64,000 nucleotides of DNA, taken from assembly GCF_000190595.1 (NCBI RefSeq), contig NC_015167.1:3701937-3765936 (forward strand). The letters are read 5' to 3'. The notes beneath the pieces were generated by a model. It saw only the letters and a program-made list of their open reading frames with translations. It was not told where the DNA came from and did not search any database. This stretch comes from Cellulophaga lytica DSM 7489. Lineage in GTDB: Bacteria; Bacteroidota; Bacteroidia; Flavobacteriales; Flavobacteriaceae. How positions within the stretch are numbered: position 1 is the stretch's first letter; the number at the start of each line of letters is the position of its first letter. This document shows positions 1 through 8,970 of the stretch, piece by piece. The position numbers were made by a program, and so were the translations under genes.

Positions 1-436
1 ATTTTTTAATGGCATTTAAATCCCAACTAGCTGCTTCTGCTAAAGGTATTGGACTTAGTGTTTTATATCCGTGTATAACATCAAAACCAATAATTAAAGG
101 AATACCCAGTCTAGTTTCCTCTACTGCTATTTTTTGTACTGCTCTAACATCTTTAACTCCTGTAACGTTTAGCATAGAACCTACATAACCTTTACGTAAA
201 TGCTCGTACTTTTTAGCTGCATCACCATCTTTTGGAGTTGGGCCTGTTACGTCCCAAAAACCATTGTATTGATTCATTTGTCCAATTTTTTCTTCTAAAG
301 TCATTATAGCAAGTATAGAATCTACTTTTTTATCTATACCTAAACTTTCTGAAGCACTTTTAGACGTTGCATTAGTACAAGATAGTATACCAATTGCAAA
401 AACAATTGATATACTATATATAACTACTCTTTTCAT
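1..436 (-). CDS. GH3 family beta-glucosidase (BglX-like), N-terminal part
   Basis: The last gene of the beta-glucan locus, cut by the window edge, so only about the first 145 residues are visible. Read on the minus strand from the ATG at 436, it begins with a lipoprotein signal ending in ILSC (Cys20). A stretch typical of the start of a GH3 N-terminal barrel follows (DKKVDSILAIMTLEEKIGQM), then a segment with GFDVIHGYKT, the conserved strand-loop near the substrate site in BglX-type enzymes. Family members remove glucose from the non-reducing end of beta-linked oligosaccharides. The start lies 7 bases after the GH16 stop, so it should be the last cistron of the susC-to-GH3 operon, trimming oligosaccharides made by GH16. 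The catalytic Asp and Glu lie outside the window and cannot be checked. Confidence 0.85.
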   Translation of the reverse strand, partial: MKRVVIYSISIVFAIGILSCTNATSKSASESLGIDKKVDSILAIMTLEEKIGQMNQYNGFWDVTGPTPKDGDAAKKYEHLRKGYVGSMLNVTGVKDVRAVQKIAVEETRLGIPLIIGFDVIHGYKTLSPIPLAEAASWDLNAIKK

Positions 437-443
437 ATTATTT

Positions 444-2093
444 TTATTGATAAACTCTAACATAATCTATTTCCATAGAATCCTGAACAAAACTAGGGTC
501 TACCGTTCCCCCTAAAGTACCACCCATTGCTACATTTAAAATCATAAAAAAGTCTAAATTAAACGGCGTACTATCTGTGTTTGCATACGTTAAAAAAACA
601 GTATCATCTACTAATATTTTTATTTCGTCTGTTGTCCACTCTACACTATAATTATGAAATTCTGTTGTAGATGTTTCATTGGCTATTTCATTTGTAAACG
701 CATTACCAGCAAAAGCATCAGGCTGGTGTAGAGCTCCAGAAGTTTTAGATTTATCTTGGCCAGTTTGTTCCATAATATCTATTTCTCCACAATTAGGCCA
801 GCCTACTTCATCAAAATTAGCTCCTAACATCCAAATTGCAGGCCAAGTACCTTGTGCGGCAGGTAATTTAGCTCTTACTTCTACTCTACCATATGTAAAC
901 TCACTTAAGTTTTCAGACTTTAACCTAGCAGAAGTATATCCTCCATTTTCTGCAATTGCGGTAATTTTTAATAACCCGTCTTCTACAATAACATTTTTAG
1001 AGTCATTAGTATAAGTTTGCAGTTCTTGGTTTCCCCAACCACCAGCACCTAAGTCATAACCCCACTTAGTAGCATCTGGTGCTCCATCATCGTTAAACTC
1101 ATCAGACCAAACTAAGTTTGTAAAAACCGACTGAAAAGAGTCTTCTGCTGGACTAGTTTGAAATTTATGATACCAATACAATTCTGGGCTTAAACCATCT
1201 TGAGTTCTTACATACATTTCTGTATCTGATATCTCTAAAATTTCATAAGAAGAAGAGCTTACGTAATACCCCATAAAAGCATTGTTAGAAAAGTTCATAA
1301 CCGTACCTCTTGGTCTAAAATCTGGATCTGGAACTGTTTCCCAATCTATACTTGTTGGAGCTAATGAAACAATACTTGTTCCAGAAGTATCAAACTCAAA
1401 ACAAGCGTCTTCGCCAGCATTTTGCCCTACTATATCTTGGTGACTAGCATTAAAAAAAGTACCACTATTATTATTTAACTGATAGGTTAATTGTCCGTCT
1501 GCGGTTAGGGTAAATATTAGCTCATCATCACACAAACAATTGCTAATTTCAATACCACATTTCTCAAACGGTTGTGCAGCAAAAAAAGAAGGAAACCAAA
1601 AAGCATCTGGAGCAATATCTGCATTACCACCAACACCTAAATGTGCAACTTCTGATGCTGCTAAATACCAAGTTCTAGTAGAACCTCCTGTTAAAAACTG
1701 TTTTACTTCAGGGTCATCAAAAGAGCTAAAAACTTCTACATCTACAGATGTGCTAGAAGACAAGCCTCCTGTACCAATAGCATTTACAACCACTGTAAAT
1801 GTATTTACACCAACAACACTAAACCTGTGTGTAATTTCTCCAGAGGGAGACACTTCACTAATTCCGTCTCCAAAATCAAACTTATAACTAATAGCATTAG
1901 TTGCATTTGCTTTTAAAGTAACAAAACCGCTACCATCTCCGTTAGGGTTAGCCTCGTCTACCCCTACAACAGTAGCTTCTAATGTTACATTAGTTGGAGC
2001 AATAATACCCCCTATAGTTGCATCATCTTCCTGACAAGAAAATAATAGCAATACCGACAGAAAGAATATCATATTATATTTTATTGTTTTCAT
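444..2093 (-). CDS. GH16 endo-beta-1,3-glucanase (laminarinase-like) lipoprotein with PKD domain
   Basis: A 549-residue surface lipoprotein (signal ending LLFSC, Cys20). Domains in order: a PKD/Ig-like fold (about 32-122, with FDFGDG), a middle domain of about 180 residues (about 135-315), and a C-terminal GH16 catalytic domain (about 322-549). The GH16 signature GEIDIMEQTG is intact, with nucleophile Glu437, Asp439 and acid/base Glu442. WPAIWMLG and the final DYVRVYQ strand are also typical. GH16 enzymes of this type cleave beta-1,3 (or mixed) glucans internally. The neighbouring SusCD, binding protein and GH3 fit laminarin as substrate, but specificity within GH16 cannot be settled by eye. 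The middle domain resembles the duplicated C-terminal domain of the neighbouring binding protein. No T9SS sorting domain is seen; lipoprotein export is expected. Confidence 0.92.
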   Translation of the reverse strand: MKTIKYNMIFFLSVLLLFSCQEDDATIGGIIAPTNVTLEATVVGVDEANPNGDGSGFVTLKANATNAISYKFDFGDGISEVSPSGEITHRFSVVGVNTFTVVVNAIGTGGLSSSTSVDVEVFSSFDDPEVKQFLTGGSTRTWYLAASEVAHLGVGGNADIAPDAFWFPSFFAAQPFEKCGIEISNCLCDDELIFTLTADGQLTYQLNNNSGTFFNASHQDIVGQNAGEDACFEFDTSGTSIVSLAPTSIDWETVPDPDFRPRGTVMNFSNNAFMGYYVSSSSYEILEISDTEMYVRTQDGLSPELYWYHKFQTSPAEDSFQSVFTNLVWSDEFNDDGAPDATKWGYDLGAGGWGNQELQTYTNDSKNVIVEDGLLKITAIAENGGYTSARLKSENLSEFTYGRVEVRAKLPAAQGTWPAIWMLGANFDEVGWPNCGEIDIMEQTGQDKSKTSGALHQPDAFAGNAFTNEIANETSTTEFHNYSVEWTTDEIKILVDDTVFLTYANTDSTPFNLDFFMILNVAMGGTLGGTVDPSFVQDSMEIDYVRVYQ

Positions 2094-2105
2094 TTTTTTA
2101 TCTTT

Positions 2106-4196
2106 TTATATTCTTACTAATTTATATTGCCAAAAAACACCAGAACCAGCTTCTACGTAAACAGACATTGTATTTGCGTCTATAAAAGAAACTGTATAGG
2201 TAATTTCACTAGGCACAGCTACATTAGGTAATTCTCCTTGGTTATTAGCCTTTGCTAAACCAATATAAGCACCTGTGCCACTTATTGTTACAGTGCCCAA
2301 TGCTGCATCATAATTGTACGTAGCAGTTGCAGAACCATCATGCGGAGCTACTGGAGCACCACAAGCATCAGAACCGCCTTGCCAGCCTTCAATCCAAGAC
2401 TCAGACCCTAAATTATTTGTAAAAGAACCATCAGATCCAAATACATACGTATCATCATAATAACAAGCTCTAAGAGCTACACAGTCTGCATCACAATTAA
2501 ACCAACTAATATCTCCAGGAGATGGTCCAACACCTAAAGAACCTGCCTCTTCTGCTAATTTCCAGGTACCTGCTATTGGAGAAACAACAGCACCGTCTCT
2601 TACTAGTTTATACTGCCAAAAAACGCCAGAACCTGCTTCTACGTATACAGAAATAGTGTTAGCATCTAAAAATGAAACATTATAGGTTATAGAACTTGGT
2701 ACTGCAACGTTTGGTAATTCTCCTTGGTTATTGGCTTTTGCTAAACCAATATAGGCGCCTGTACCATTTACGGTAACTGTACCTGCTGCTTCATTATACG
2801 TATATGTTGCTGTAGAAGAACCATCATGCGGAGCTACTGGAGCACCACAAGCATCAGAACCGCCTTGCCAGCCTTCAATCCAAGACTCAGACCCTAAATT
2901 ATTTGTAAAAGAACCATCAGATCCAAATACATACGTATCATCATAATAACAAGCTCTAAGAGCTACACAGTCTGCATCACAATTAAACCAACTAATATCT
3001 CCTGGAGACGGTCCAACTCCTAAAGAACCTGCCTCTTCTGCAAGTCTCCAAGTACCTACTAAGCCTGTTGGTATGTTAGATGGTGCTTTGTAGAAGTATA
3101 TGTTATCTATAAACACTGTACCTTCTGCCCACGGTGTACCTACAAATTTTAACTGAAAAATTTCTGAAACGGTTAAACCTTGATCTGTATAGTCTGACAA
3201 AGGAATATCTATAGTTGTCCACTCACCTGCAGATAAACTAGATGCTACAGGAGCTTCTGTAACTACACCAGACGCATTGTTAATTAATGATATTTCTAAA
3301 TTTGTTGCATCACCAGATGTCCAAACATCTAAATGTAAATATTCCATTTGTGAAACATCTATAGAAGTACCATCTGCTAAAGCAATACCTTGGTAACTTA
3401 AATTAATGTACTGTAACATTGTATCACCGTTAAGATCAAACTCTGTCCATCCGCTACCTTGACCACCTTGTCCCCAATCTGGAAAATAGTTTGTACCAGC
3501 AACATCATCATAAGCAGCACTGTAGATAGATATAACATCCTCTGGGTTTCTGCTTGGTGGTGTATCAGCAGAACTAAGTGGTTGTACAATTGCAGTAACC
3601 ACAAACTCTTCTTCATAATCTGTAGTTGCTATTGCAGCACTCATTGCAACAACTTTTATGGTGTAAGTACCTGCTTCTTGATAGGTATAAGAAATTGATT
3701 CTCCTATAGCGGCTTCTACAGGTTCTTCTGCTTCTGTTTCACCAAAATATACTTTATATGACAATGCAAAATCTGCATTAGCAGTTACATTTACTTGTTT
3801 AGATACTGCTTCATCATTTGCTATAGTTACAACTAAATTTTCTGGTGACTTAAATGAAACTTCTATAGTTTGGGTTACTGTTGTTTTTTTACCATTTAAC
3901 CCAACAGCAGTAATAGCAACTTCATAACTACCTTCTGCATATGTATGTGCCACAGTACTACCTGGTTTAATAGCTTCAGAAACTTCTGAGCCATCTCCAA
4001 AATCTACCGTATAACTTGTAGCTCCTTCTGCAATAGGCGTAATGTTTACAACACCTGTATTGTCTTGTGTTACGCTCACTTTTGCAGACACATTAGTTGG
4101 GGCTGCAATACTATTTACGTAATCTGTATTATCATCTTCTGAACAGCTTATAAAAAATAAGCTAAAAAGAAGCAATGTATATTTAAATATCTTCAT
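2106..4196 (-). CDS. PKD-domain surface glycan-binding lipoprotein with duplicated C-terminal domain
   Basis: A 696-residue lipoprotein (signal ending FFISC, Cys18) in the slot directly after SusD, where surface glycan-binding proteins usually sit. Visible domains: two PKD-like modules (about 32-113, with VDFGDGSEV, and about 117-203), a jelly-roll, CBM-like module (about 205-370, ending with FIDNIYFY, as in flavobacterial carbohydrate-binding modules), and two near-identical domains of about 154 residues (about 381-534 and 543-696). The repeats differ at only about 12 positions. No catalytic signature was recognised. Expected role: capture of beta-glucan at the cell surface for GH16 and SusCD. 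It is spaced 11 bases from SusD and 12 from GH16, so it is co-transcribed. Ligand binding is inferred from position and fold. Confidence 0.85.
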   Translation of the reverse strand: MKIFKYTLLLFSLFFISCSEDDNTDYVNSIAAPTNVSAKVSVTQDNTGVVNITPIAEGATSYTVDFGDGSEVSEAIKPGSTVAHTYAEGSYEVAITAVGLNGKKTTVTQTIEVSFKSPENLVVTIANDEAVSKQVNVTANADFALSYKVYFGETEAEEPVEAAIGESISYTYQEAGTYTIKVVAMSAAIATTDYEEEFVVTAIVQPLSSADTPPSRNPEDVISIYSAAYDDVAGTNYFPDWGQGGQGSGWTEFDLNGDTMLQYINLSYQGIALADGTSIDVSQMEYLHLDVWTSGDATNLEISLINNASGVVTEAPVASSLSAGEWTTIDIPLSDYTDQGLTVSEIFQLKFVGTPWAEGTVFIDNIYFYKAPSNIPTGLVGTWRLAEEAGSLGVGPSPGDISWFNCDADCVALRACYYDDTYVFGSDGSFTNNLGSESWIEGWQGGSDACGAPVAPHDGSSTATYTYNEAAGTVTVNGTGAYIGLAKANNQGELPNVAVPSSITYNVSFLDANTISVYVEAGSGVFWQYKLVRDGAVVSPIAGTWKLAEEAGSLGVGPSPGDISWFNCDADCVALRACYYDDTYVFGSDGSFTNNLGSESWIEGWQGGSDACGAPVAPHDGSATATYNYDAALGTVTISGTGAYIGLAKANNQGELPNVAVPSEITYTVSFIDANTMSVYVEAGSGVFWQYKLVRI
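2331..3002 (-). repeat. Direct repeat inside the glycan-binding gene, 486-bp period with a 186-bp perfect core
   Basis: Two tandem copies of a domain-coding unit have a period of 486 bp (162 codons). Positions 2331-2516 and 2817-3002 are identical over all 186 bases, bounded by mismatches at 2330/2816 and 2517/3003. The flanks of the same domains carry both synonymous and replacement differences. The patchy identity points to a recent duplication or gene conversion rather than to protein-level selection alone. Confidence 0.95.
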
Positions 4197-4207
4197 AGTT
4201 ATGGTTT

Positions 4208-5683
4208 TTAATAATTAGGGTTTTGCTGCCAATTACCATTAGAAAACTGTATTTCTTCAATAGGAATTGGAAAGGTTTCATTTTTACCTGCTGTAAAACC
4301 ATCAATTTCTTGTGCTGCTTTACCGGTTCTAACCAAATCAAAAAAACGATGACCTTCTCCTACAAACTCTACTCTTCTTTCATTTGCAATTGCATCTGTT
4401 AACGCTACACCAGTAGCTGTAACGTCATTTGGTGCTCCAAAAGCTCTTTCTCTAACTCTGTTTAAATAAGTTTGTGCTTTGGCATCACTAATTTCTCCTC
4501 TATTATAGGCCTCTGCCGCCATTAATAAAACATCTGCAAAACGTATTGCTCTGTAATTATTAGGGTTTGTAAGATTTTGATCTCCTGTGTTTAAATCTCC
4601 TTTTCTGGCAATGTATTTTCTGTTGTAATACCCTGTATGTTCATTACCTGTACTAAATGTGGCGCCTGTTTGTGCAGCCCATGCATTTATATCTAAAATG
4701 GCTACTTCTTTACGTAAATCTCCGTCTTCAAAAGCATCTACAACTTCTTGTGTTGGAACATTAAAGCTAAACCCAGAGTCAAACTCTGGTCCTGAGTAAT
4801 TTCTAATTCCATTAAAACCTACAGCTACATTACCCTCACTACATTGTAAACAACCAAAGCCTGCACCTTCTGCATCAGAGTATTGAACCTCAAAAACAGA
4901 TTCAACTCCGTTTTCTCCGTCATTTTCAAAAATGGTATTGTAATCTGTTACTAGATCATATGGTCCGTTTTGTATTAAATTATCTAAAACAATAGCTGCT
5001 TCAGAAAATTTTTCTTGATACAAATAAGCTTTGCCTAACAAAGCTTGTGCTGCACCTTTGGTAACCCTGCCAACTTCTGGTGCTGTATACTCTAAATTAT
5101 CTATTGCAAATTTTAAGTCTTTTTCTATTAAAGCATACACCTCTGCAACAGAAGATCTTGGTAAAGTTGTTTCTTCACCTAGCTCAAAACGAGTTTCTTT
5201 AACAGGTACAGGACCAAACCATTTTACCAGCTCAAAGTAGTAATATGCCCTTAAGAAGCTAGCCTCTGCAATCATTACATTTTTGCCTTCAAACTCGGTT
5301 TTATCTTGAAATTCTAGTATAAAGTTTGTTCTACTAACGCCTGCAAACATCCAGTTCCAGATGTCTCTTAAATTACTATTTACTGGCGTATGTATCATAT
5401 CATCAATTTGTTGAAAACCAACTACGTCTGTAGCGCTTTCTCCTCCTGCTAAGGTATTATCTGATGCTATTTCGCCTAAAATTACGTTTACATAGGTAGA
5501 CTGTAACAAGTCATAAGCACCAATTAACGCATTGTAATAATCTTCTTCAGAATTAAAATAATTTTCTGAATCTATACTATACCTATCTACTTCTTCTAAA
5601 TAAGAATCGCTACAAGCATTGTTTGTTATAACACATAGTGCAACAAACAAACTAGTGATGGTTTTATTTATATATGTTTTCAT
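4208..5683 (-). CDS. SusD-like starch/glycan-binding outer membrane lipoprotein (RagB/SusD)
   Basis: A 491-residue RagB/SusD family protein of usual length with a lipoprotein signal (NNACSDSYL, Cys24). The N-terminal TPR-like part contains LRAYYYFELVKWFGPVP, a hallmark of SusD proteins. The C-terminal part has YRAIRFADVLLMAAEA and ERRVEFVGEGHRFFDLVRTGK, the standard SusD_RagB end. SusD forms a lid over the SusC channel and binds oligosaccharides before import. The gene lies 11 bases after susC and 11 before the binding-protein gene, within one operon. The ligand is predicted as beta-1,3-glucan oligosaccharide only from the GH16 and GH3 neighbours. Confidence 0.95.
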   Translation of the reverse strand: MKTYINKTITSLFVALCVITNNACSDSYLEEVDRYSIDSENYFNSEEDYYNALIGAYDLLQSTYVNVILGEIASDNTLAGGESATDVVGFQQIDDMIHTPVNSNLRDIWNWMFAGVSRTNFILEFQDKTEFEGKNVMIAEASFLRAYYYFELVKWFGPVPVKETRFELGEETTLPRSSVAEVYALIEKDLKFAIDNLEYTAPEVGRVTKGAAQALLGKAYLYQEKFSEAAIVLDNLIQNGPYDLVTDYNTIFENDGENGVESVFEVQYSDAEGAGFGCLQCSEGNVAVGFNGIRNYSGPEFDSGFSFNVPTQEVVDAFEDGDLRKEVAILDINAWAAQTGATFSTGNEHTGYYNRKYIARKGDLNTGDQNLTNPNNYRAIRFADVLLMAAEAYNRGEISDAKAQTYLNRVRERAFGAPNDVTATGVALTDAIANERRVEFVGEGHRFFDLVRTGKAAQEIDGFTAGKNETFPIPIEEIQFSNGNWQQNPNY

Positions 5684-5694
5684 TTTTTTATGTT

Positions 5695-8600
5695 TTATAT
5701 AGAAAGATTTATACCTAAAATAAACTGTCTTGAAACTGGGTAAAAACCGTAATCAATTCCGCTAGAAAAGACATCTAAATTTCCGTTTTGATTAACGCCT
5801 TGCGCAGCAGGATCATAACCATTGTACTTTGTAAACGTAAATGCATTGTTAACAGAACCGTATATACGTAACTTGCTAACACCTATTTTTTGTAAAAACT
5901 CATCTGGTAATGTGTAGCCTAATTGTATATTTTGTATTCTTAAAAAAGATGCATCTTCAACAAAAAAGTCTGAGAATAACCTGTTAGTAGTTGCTCCTAT
6001 GGTTGCTCTTGGTACTGTATTACTAGTGCCTTCTCCTGTCCATCTATTTAAATAAAGACTAGATCTGTTAATGTTAGGTTGGTCTCTTTCATAATTACGA
6101 ACCATTTCTTTACCTAACTCTGCATACATATAGGTTCCAAAATCTAAGTTTTTGTAGTTAACTCTTAAATTTAGTCCCATAATATAGTCTGCCTGTGCTT
6201 TTCCTAAATATGTTCTGTCTGCAATGGTAATTTCACCATCATTATTGGTATCTACATATTTTAAATCTCCAGGAGCTGCTGCAGATCCCAAACCTTCTTG
6301 TGATGGGGCTGCATTTACCTCTGCCTGGTTTTGAAAAACACCGTCTGTTTTAAGTCCGTAGAAATAACCAATAGGTTGGCCAACTTCCATACGCGTAATT
6401 GCTGGCTGACCTACGCTAAATGAACCACCTTCTGATACAATATTATTATTTACAGATGTTACTTCACCATCTACTTTTGTAACATTATAACTAAGATCTA
6501 CAGATAGGTTATCTGAAAAACTCTCTTTATAGTTTACAAAAAACTCAACACCTTTTGTGCGTGTAGTACCTGCGTTAACCGTTGGTAAACCAGCACCAGG
6601 AGCAGATGCACCTAGTATACCAGATACAGGAAAGTTTGCTATTAATAAATCATTACGATCTTCTACAAAGTAATCTGCAGTAAACTGTAATTTATTGTTA
6701 AACAAGTTTAAATCTAAACCAATATCTAATTTATCTGCAGTTTCCCAAGTAGCTTCTGGGTTAGGAATTCTTCCGTTTGCTGTACCAGTTACTAAACCAT
6801 TGTTTAAAACGTAAGTAGCCTCACCACTAAGTAATGCTCTATAAAGATCTACTCCCACATTGTTACCCAAAGAGCCATAACTAGCTCTAAGCTTTAAAAA
6901 GTTTATAACGTCTGAATCTTCTAAGAAAGCTTCATCTGAAACTATCCAACCTGCTGTAGCAGAAGAAAAATAGTCTATTCTGTTACTTGGTGAAAAGTCT
7001 GATGTACCATCTCTACGCACCATTGCAGAAAGTAAATATTTTCCTTTATAATCATACTGTAACCTTGTAAAGAATGATGATAATCTAGAATCATAAATAT
7101 AAGAACTTGTAGATTTTGCTTCGCTTAAACCATTTGCCAATGATATGTCTGCAAACTCCCAAGAGTTGTTAGGAACATCAAAACCAGTACCTTGTAAATT
7201 ATCTCCCCAAGCTCTTTGTGCACTTGTACCTAAAGTAATTGTAGCGTTGTGATTTTCTGCAAAAGTCCTGTTATAAGTAATAAAAGTATCCCAAGTGTAT
7301 GAGTTGTTGGTGTTTTTTGTTTGTGTAACACTACTACGGTCTGTATTAAAAACTTTACCAGAACCATAGTTTACAATTGGTGCAAATGATTTTTGCGTAT
7401 CATTATATGATTTTAAACCTATACGAGATGTAATTTTTAATCCGTCTAAAGGTTCATAATCTAACTGAAAAGTACCTTCTATAGAATTACCGTTGTATTT
7501 GTTGTAGGTATTTGCTATTTGTGATAAAGGGTTTATAACCTCATTACCTAAAAAGCCTGATGCATCTTCTTGATCTAAGGTATATGTTGGCGCGTAATTA
7601 AGCGCGTTAAATAAAGGAGAGCCTAATGCATTTTCTCCTATTGTTTTTCTAACATTATTAAAGTAGTTAGCAGATGTGGTAAATTTTAATTTATCTGTAA
7701 CATCAAAACCCAATTTAACTTTAACGTTGGCTCTAGTAAAATTAGATTTATCACTAGCTATAATACCATCTTGCTCTAAAATAGAACCACCAAAGTAATA
7801 CGTACTTTTTTCTCCACCACCTGTTAAGGATATATTATGATTGGTGATTGGTGCAGACTCAAACAACTCATCTTGCCAATCTGTACCTGTGCCTAAATTG
7901 CTAACATCTGTATATGGCAAATCTTGACCATTTGCTGCATAGCTCTCATTTAATAACAATGCATATTCTGTTGCATTTAAATACGGTAATTGTCTTGTTG
8001 TTTGCTGTATACCAGTGTAACCGTTGTAACTAATTTTTAATGCCGAGTTTTTTCTACCACTTTTAGTAGTAACAAGTACAACTCCGTTTGCACCTTCTAT
8101 ACCATAAATGGCAGCTTGTGCATCTTTTAATATTGAAAAAGACTCAATATCACTTGGATTAATACTGTTTAAATCTCCTTTATAACCATCTATAATTACC
8201 AAAGGCCCGTTATCTCCGTTAGAGTTTACACCTCTAATAGTAATATTAAATTGCCCACCAGGAGAACCAGATGGTGCCGTTACAGATACACCTGCAGAAG
8301 TACCTTGTAATGCTTGTGCTGCATCTACAGGTCTAAGCTCTTCAATTGTTTCTGAACTTACAATAGAAACGGCTCCAGTGATGTCTTTCTTTTTTTGACC
8401 TCCATAACCAATAACAACAACTTCATCTAACTTAGAAACGTCTTCCGTTAAAATAACGTTTAATGTTTGCTGATTTGTAATTTTAATTTCTTGAGTAACA
8501 TACCCTAAGTAACTAAACTGAAGTATTGCATTTTCTGGTACATTATTAATGGTGTAATTTCCATCAAAGTCTGATACCACTCCCTTAATAGTATTTTTAA

Positions 8601-8730
8601 TAATTATACTTACTCCAGGAATGGGAAAACCTGTTCCCTGTTCTGTAATTGTACCCGAAATATTATTTTGTTGTGCTAAGGATACGAGACAAAAACAGAC
8701 TGTAAATAATAAGCTAAGTTTTGTTTTCAT
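5695..8730 (-). CDS. SusC-like TonB-dependent oligosaccharide transporter
   Basis: A 1011-residue SusC/RagA outer membrane transporter, first gene of the glycan operon. After a signal peptide (about 1-19) comes a carboxypeptidase-regulatory-like beta-sandwich (about 22-98, with VVSDFDGNYTI and FSYLGY), then a TonB-box-like segment (DEVVVIGYG), a plug domain (ITGAVS... to ...GANGVVLVTTKSG) and a long C-terminal beta-barrel ending in aromatic residues and ISI. It takes up oligosaccharides too large for porins, driven by TonB-ExbBD, with SusD as lid. A -7-like box and a 15-base palindrome lie just upstream, within 60 bases of the ATG. It looks complete, with no frameshift. Confidence 0.96.
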   Translation of the reverse strand: MKTKLSLLFTVCFCLVSLAQQNNISGTITEQGTGFPIPGVSIIIKNTIKGVVSDFDGNYTINNVPENAILQFSYLGYVTQEIKITNQQTLNVILTEDVSKLDEVVVIGYGGQKKKDITGAVSIVSSETIEELRPVDAAQALQGTSAGVSVTAPSGSPGGQFNITIRGVNSNGDNGPLVIIDGYKGDLNSINPSDIESFSILKDAQAAIYGIEGANGVVLVTTKSGRKNSALKISYNGYTGIQQTTRQLPYLNATEYALLLNESYAANGQDLPYTDVSNLGTGTDWQDELFESAPITNHNISLTGGGEKSTYYFGGSILEQDGIIASDKSNFTRANVKVKLGFDVTDKLKFTTSANYFNNVRKTIGENALGSPLFNALNYAPTYTLDQEDASGFLGNEVINPLSQIANTYNKYNGNSIEGTFQLDYEPLDGLKITSRIGLKSYNDTQKSFAPIVNYGSGKVFNTDRSSVTQTKNTNNSYTWDTFITYNRTFAENHNATITLGTSAQRAWGDNLQGTGFDVPNNSWEFADISLANGLSEAKSTSSYIYDSRLSSFFTRLQYDYKGKYLLSAMVRRDGTSDFSPSNRIDYFSSATAGWIVSDEAFLEDSDVINFLKLRASYGSLGNNVGVDLYRALLSGEATYVLNNGLVTGTANGRIPNPEATWETADKLDIGLDLNLFNNKLQFTADYFVEDRNDLLIANFPVSGILGASAPGAGLPTVNAGTTRTKGVEFFVNYKESFSDNLSVDLSYNVTKVDGEVTSVNNNIVSEGGSFSVGQPAITRMEVGQPIGYFYGLKTDGVFQNQAEVNAAPSQEGLGSAAAPGDLKYVDTNNDGEITIADRTYLGKAQADYIMGLNLRVNYKNLDFGTYMYAELGKEMVRNYERDQPNINRSSLYLNRWTGEGTSNTVPRATIGATTNRLFSDFFVEDASFLRIQNIQLGYTLPDEFLQKIGVSKLRIYGSVNNAFTFTKYNGYDPAAQGVNQNGNLDVFSSGIDYGFYPVSRQFILGINLSI

Positions 8731-8752
8731 AAAAAAGTTTTTGTTGTACTCT

Positions 8753-8785
8753 CAAAATTAAAAAGTATTGTTAAGAAATTCTTAA
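8753..8785 (-). promoter_or_regulatory. Putative susC promoter with overlapping palindrome
   Basis: On the minus strand a Bacteroidota -7-like element TAATTTTG (8760-8753) lies about 23 bases before the susC ATG. Ten bases further upstream is the palindrome TTAAGAA-N-TTCTTAA (8771-8785), covering the place of a -33 box. No good TTG -33 box is seen, as expected for an activator-dependent promoter. The palindrome could be the binding site of the adjacent LuxR-type regulator. This is inference from position and symmetry. Confidence 0.4.
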
Positions 8786-8970
8786 TTTAAGACACAACAA
8801 AAAACATACACAACAAAAAAACATAGCTTAAAATACTAATATCATAATTAAACCATTGGTTTTACTGGCTTTACAAGATGTAAGAAAATAACACAAATTT
8901 AAAACTCACAATTAATTAAAATAGTTAATGTTGTGGTAATGTATTGGTAAAATTAAAAAATGTAGTAGTA

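Noticed and set aside
679..1887. Plus-strand open frames inside the GH16 gene
   Set aside because: They are antisense to a well supported gene, have no family signs and follow its codon pattern, so they are shadows.
2331..3002. CRISPR array or insertion sequence
   Set aside because: The repeat is a 486-bp in-frame protein-domain duplication with only two copies, no short spacers and no transposase.
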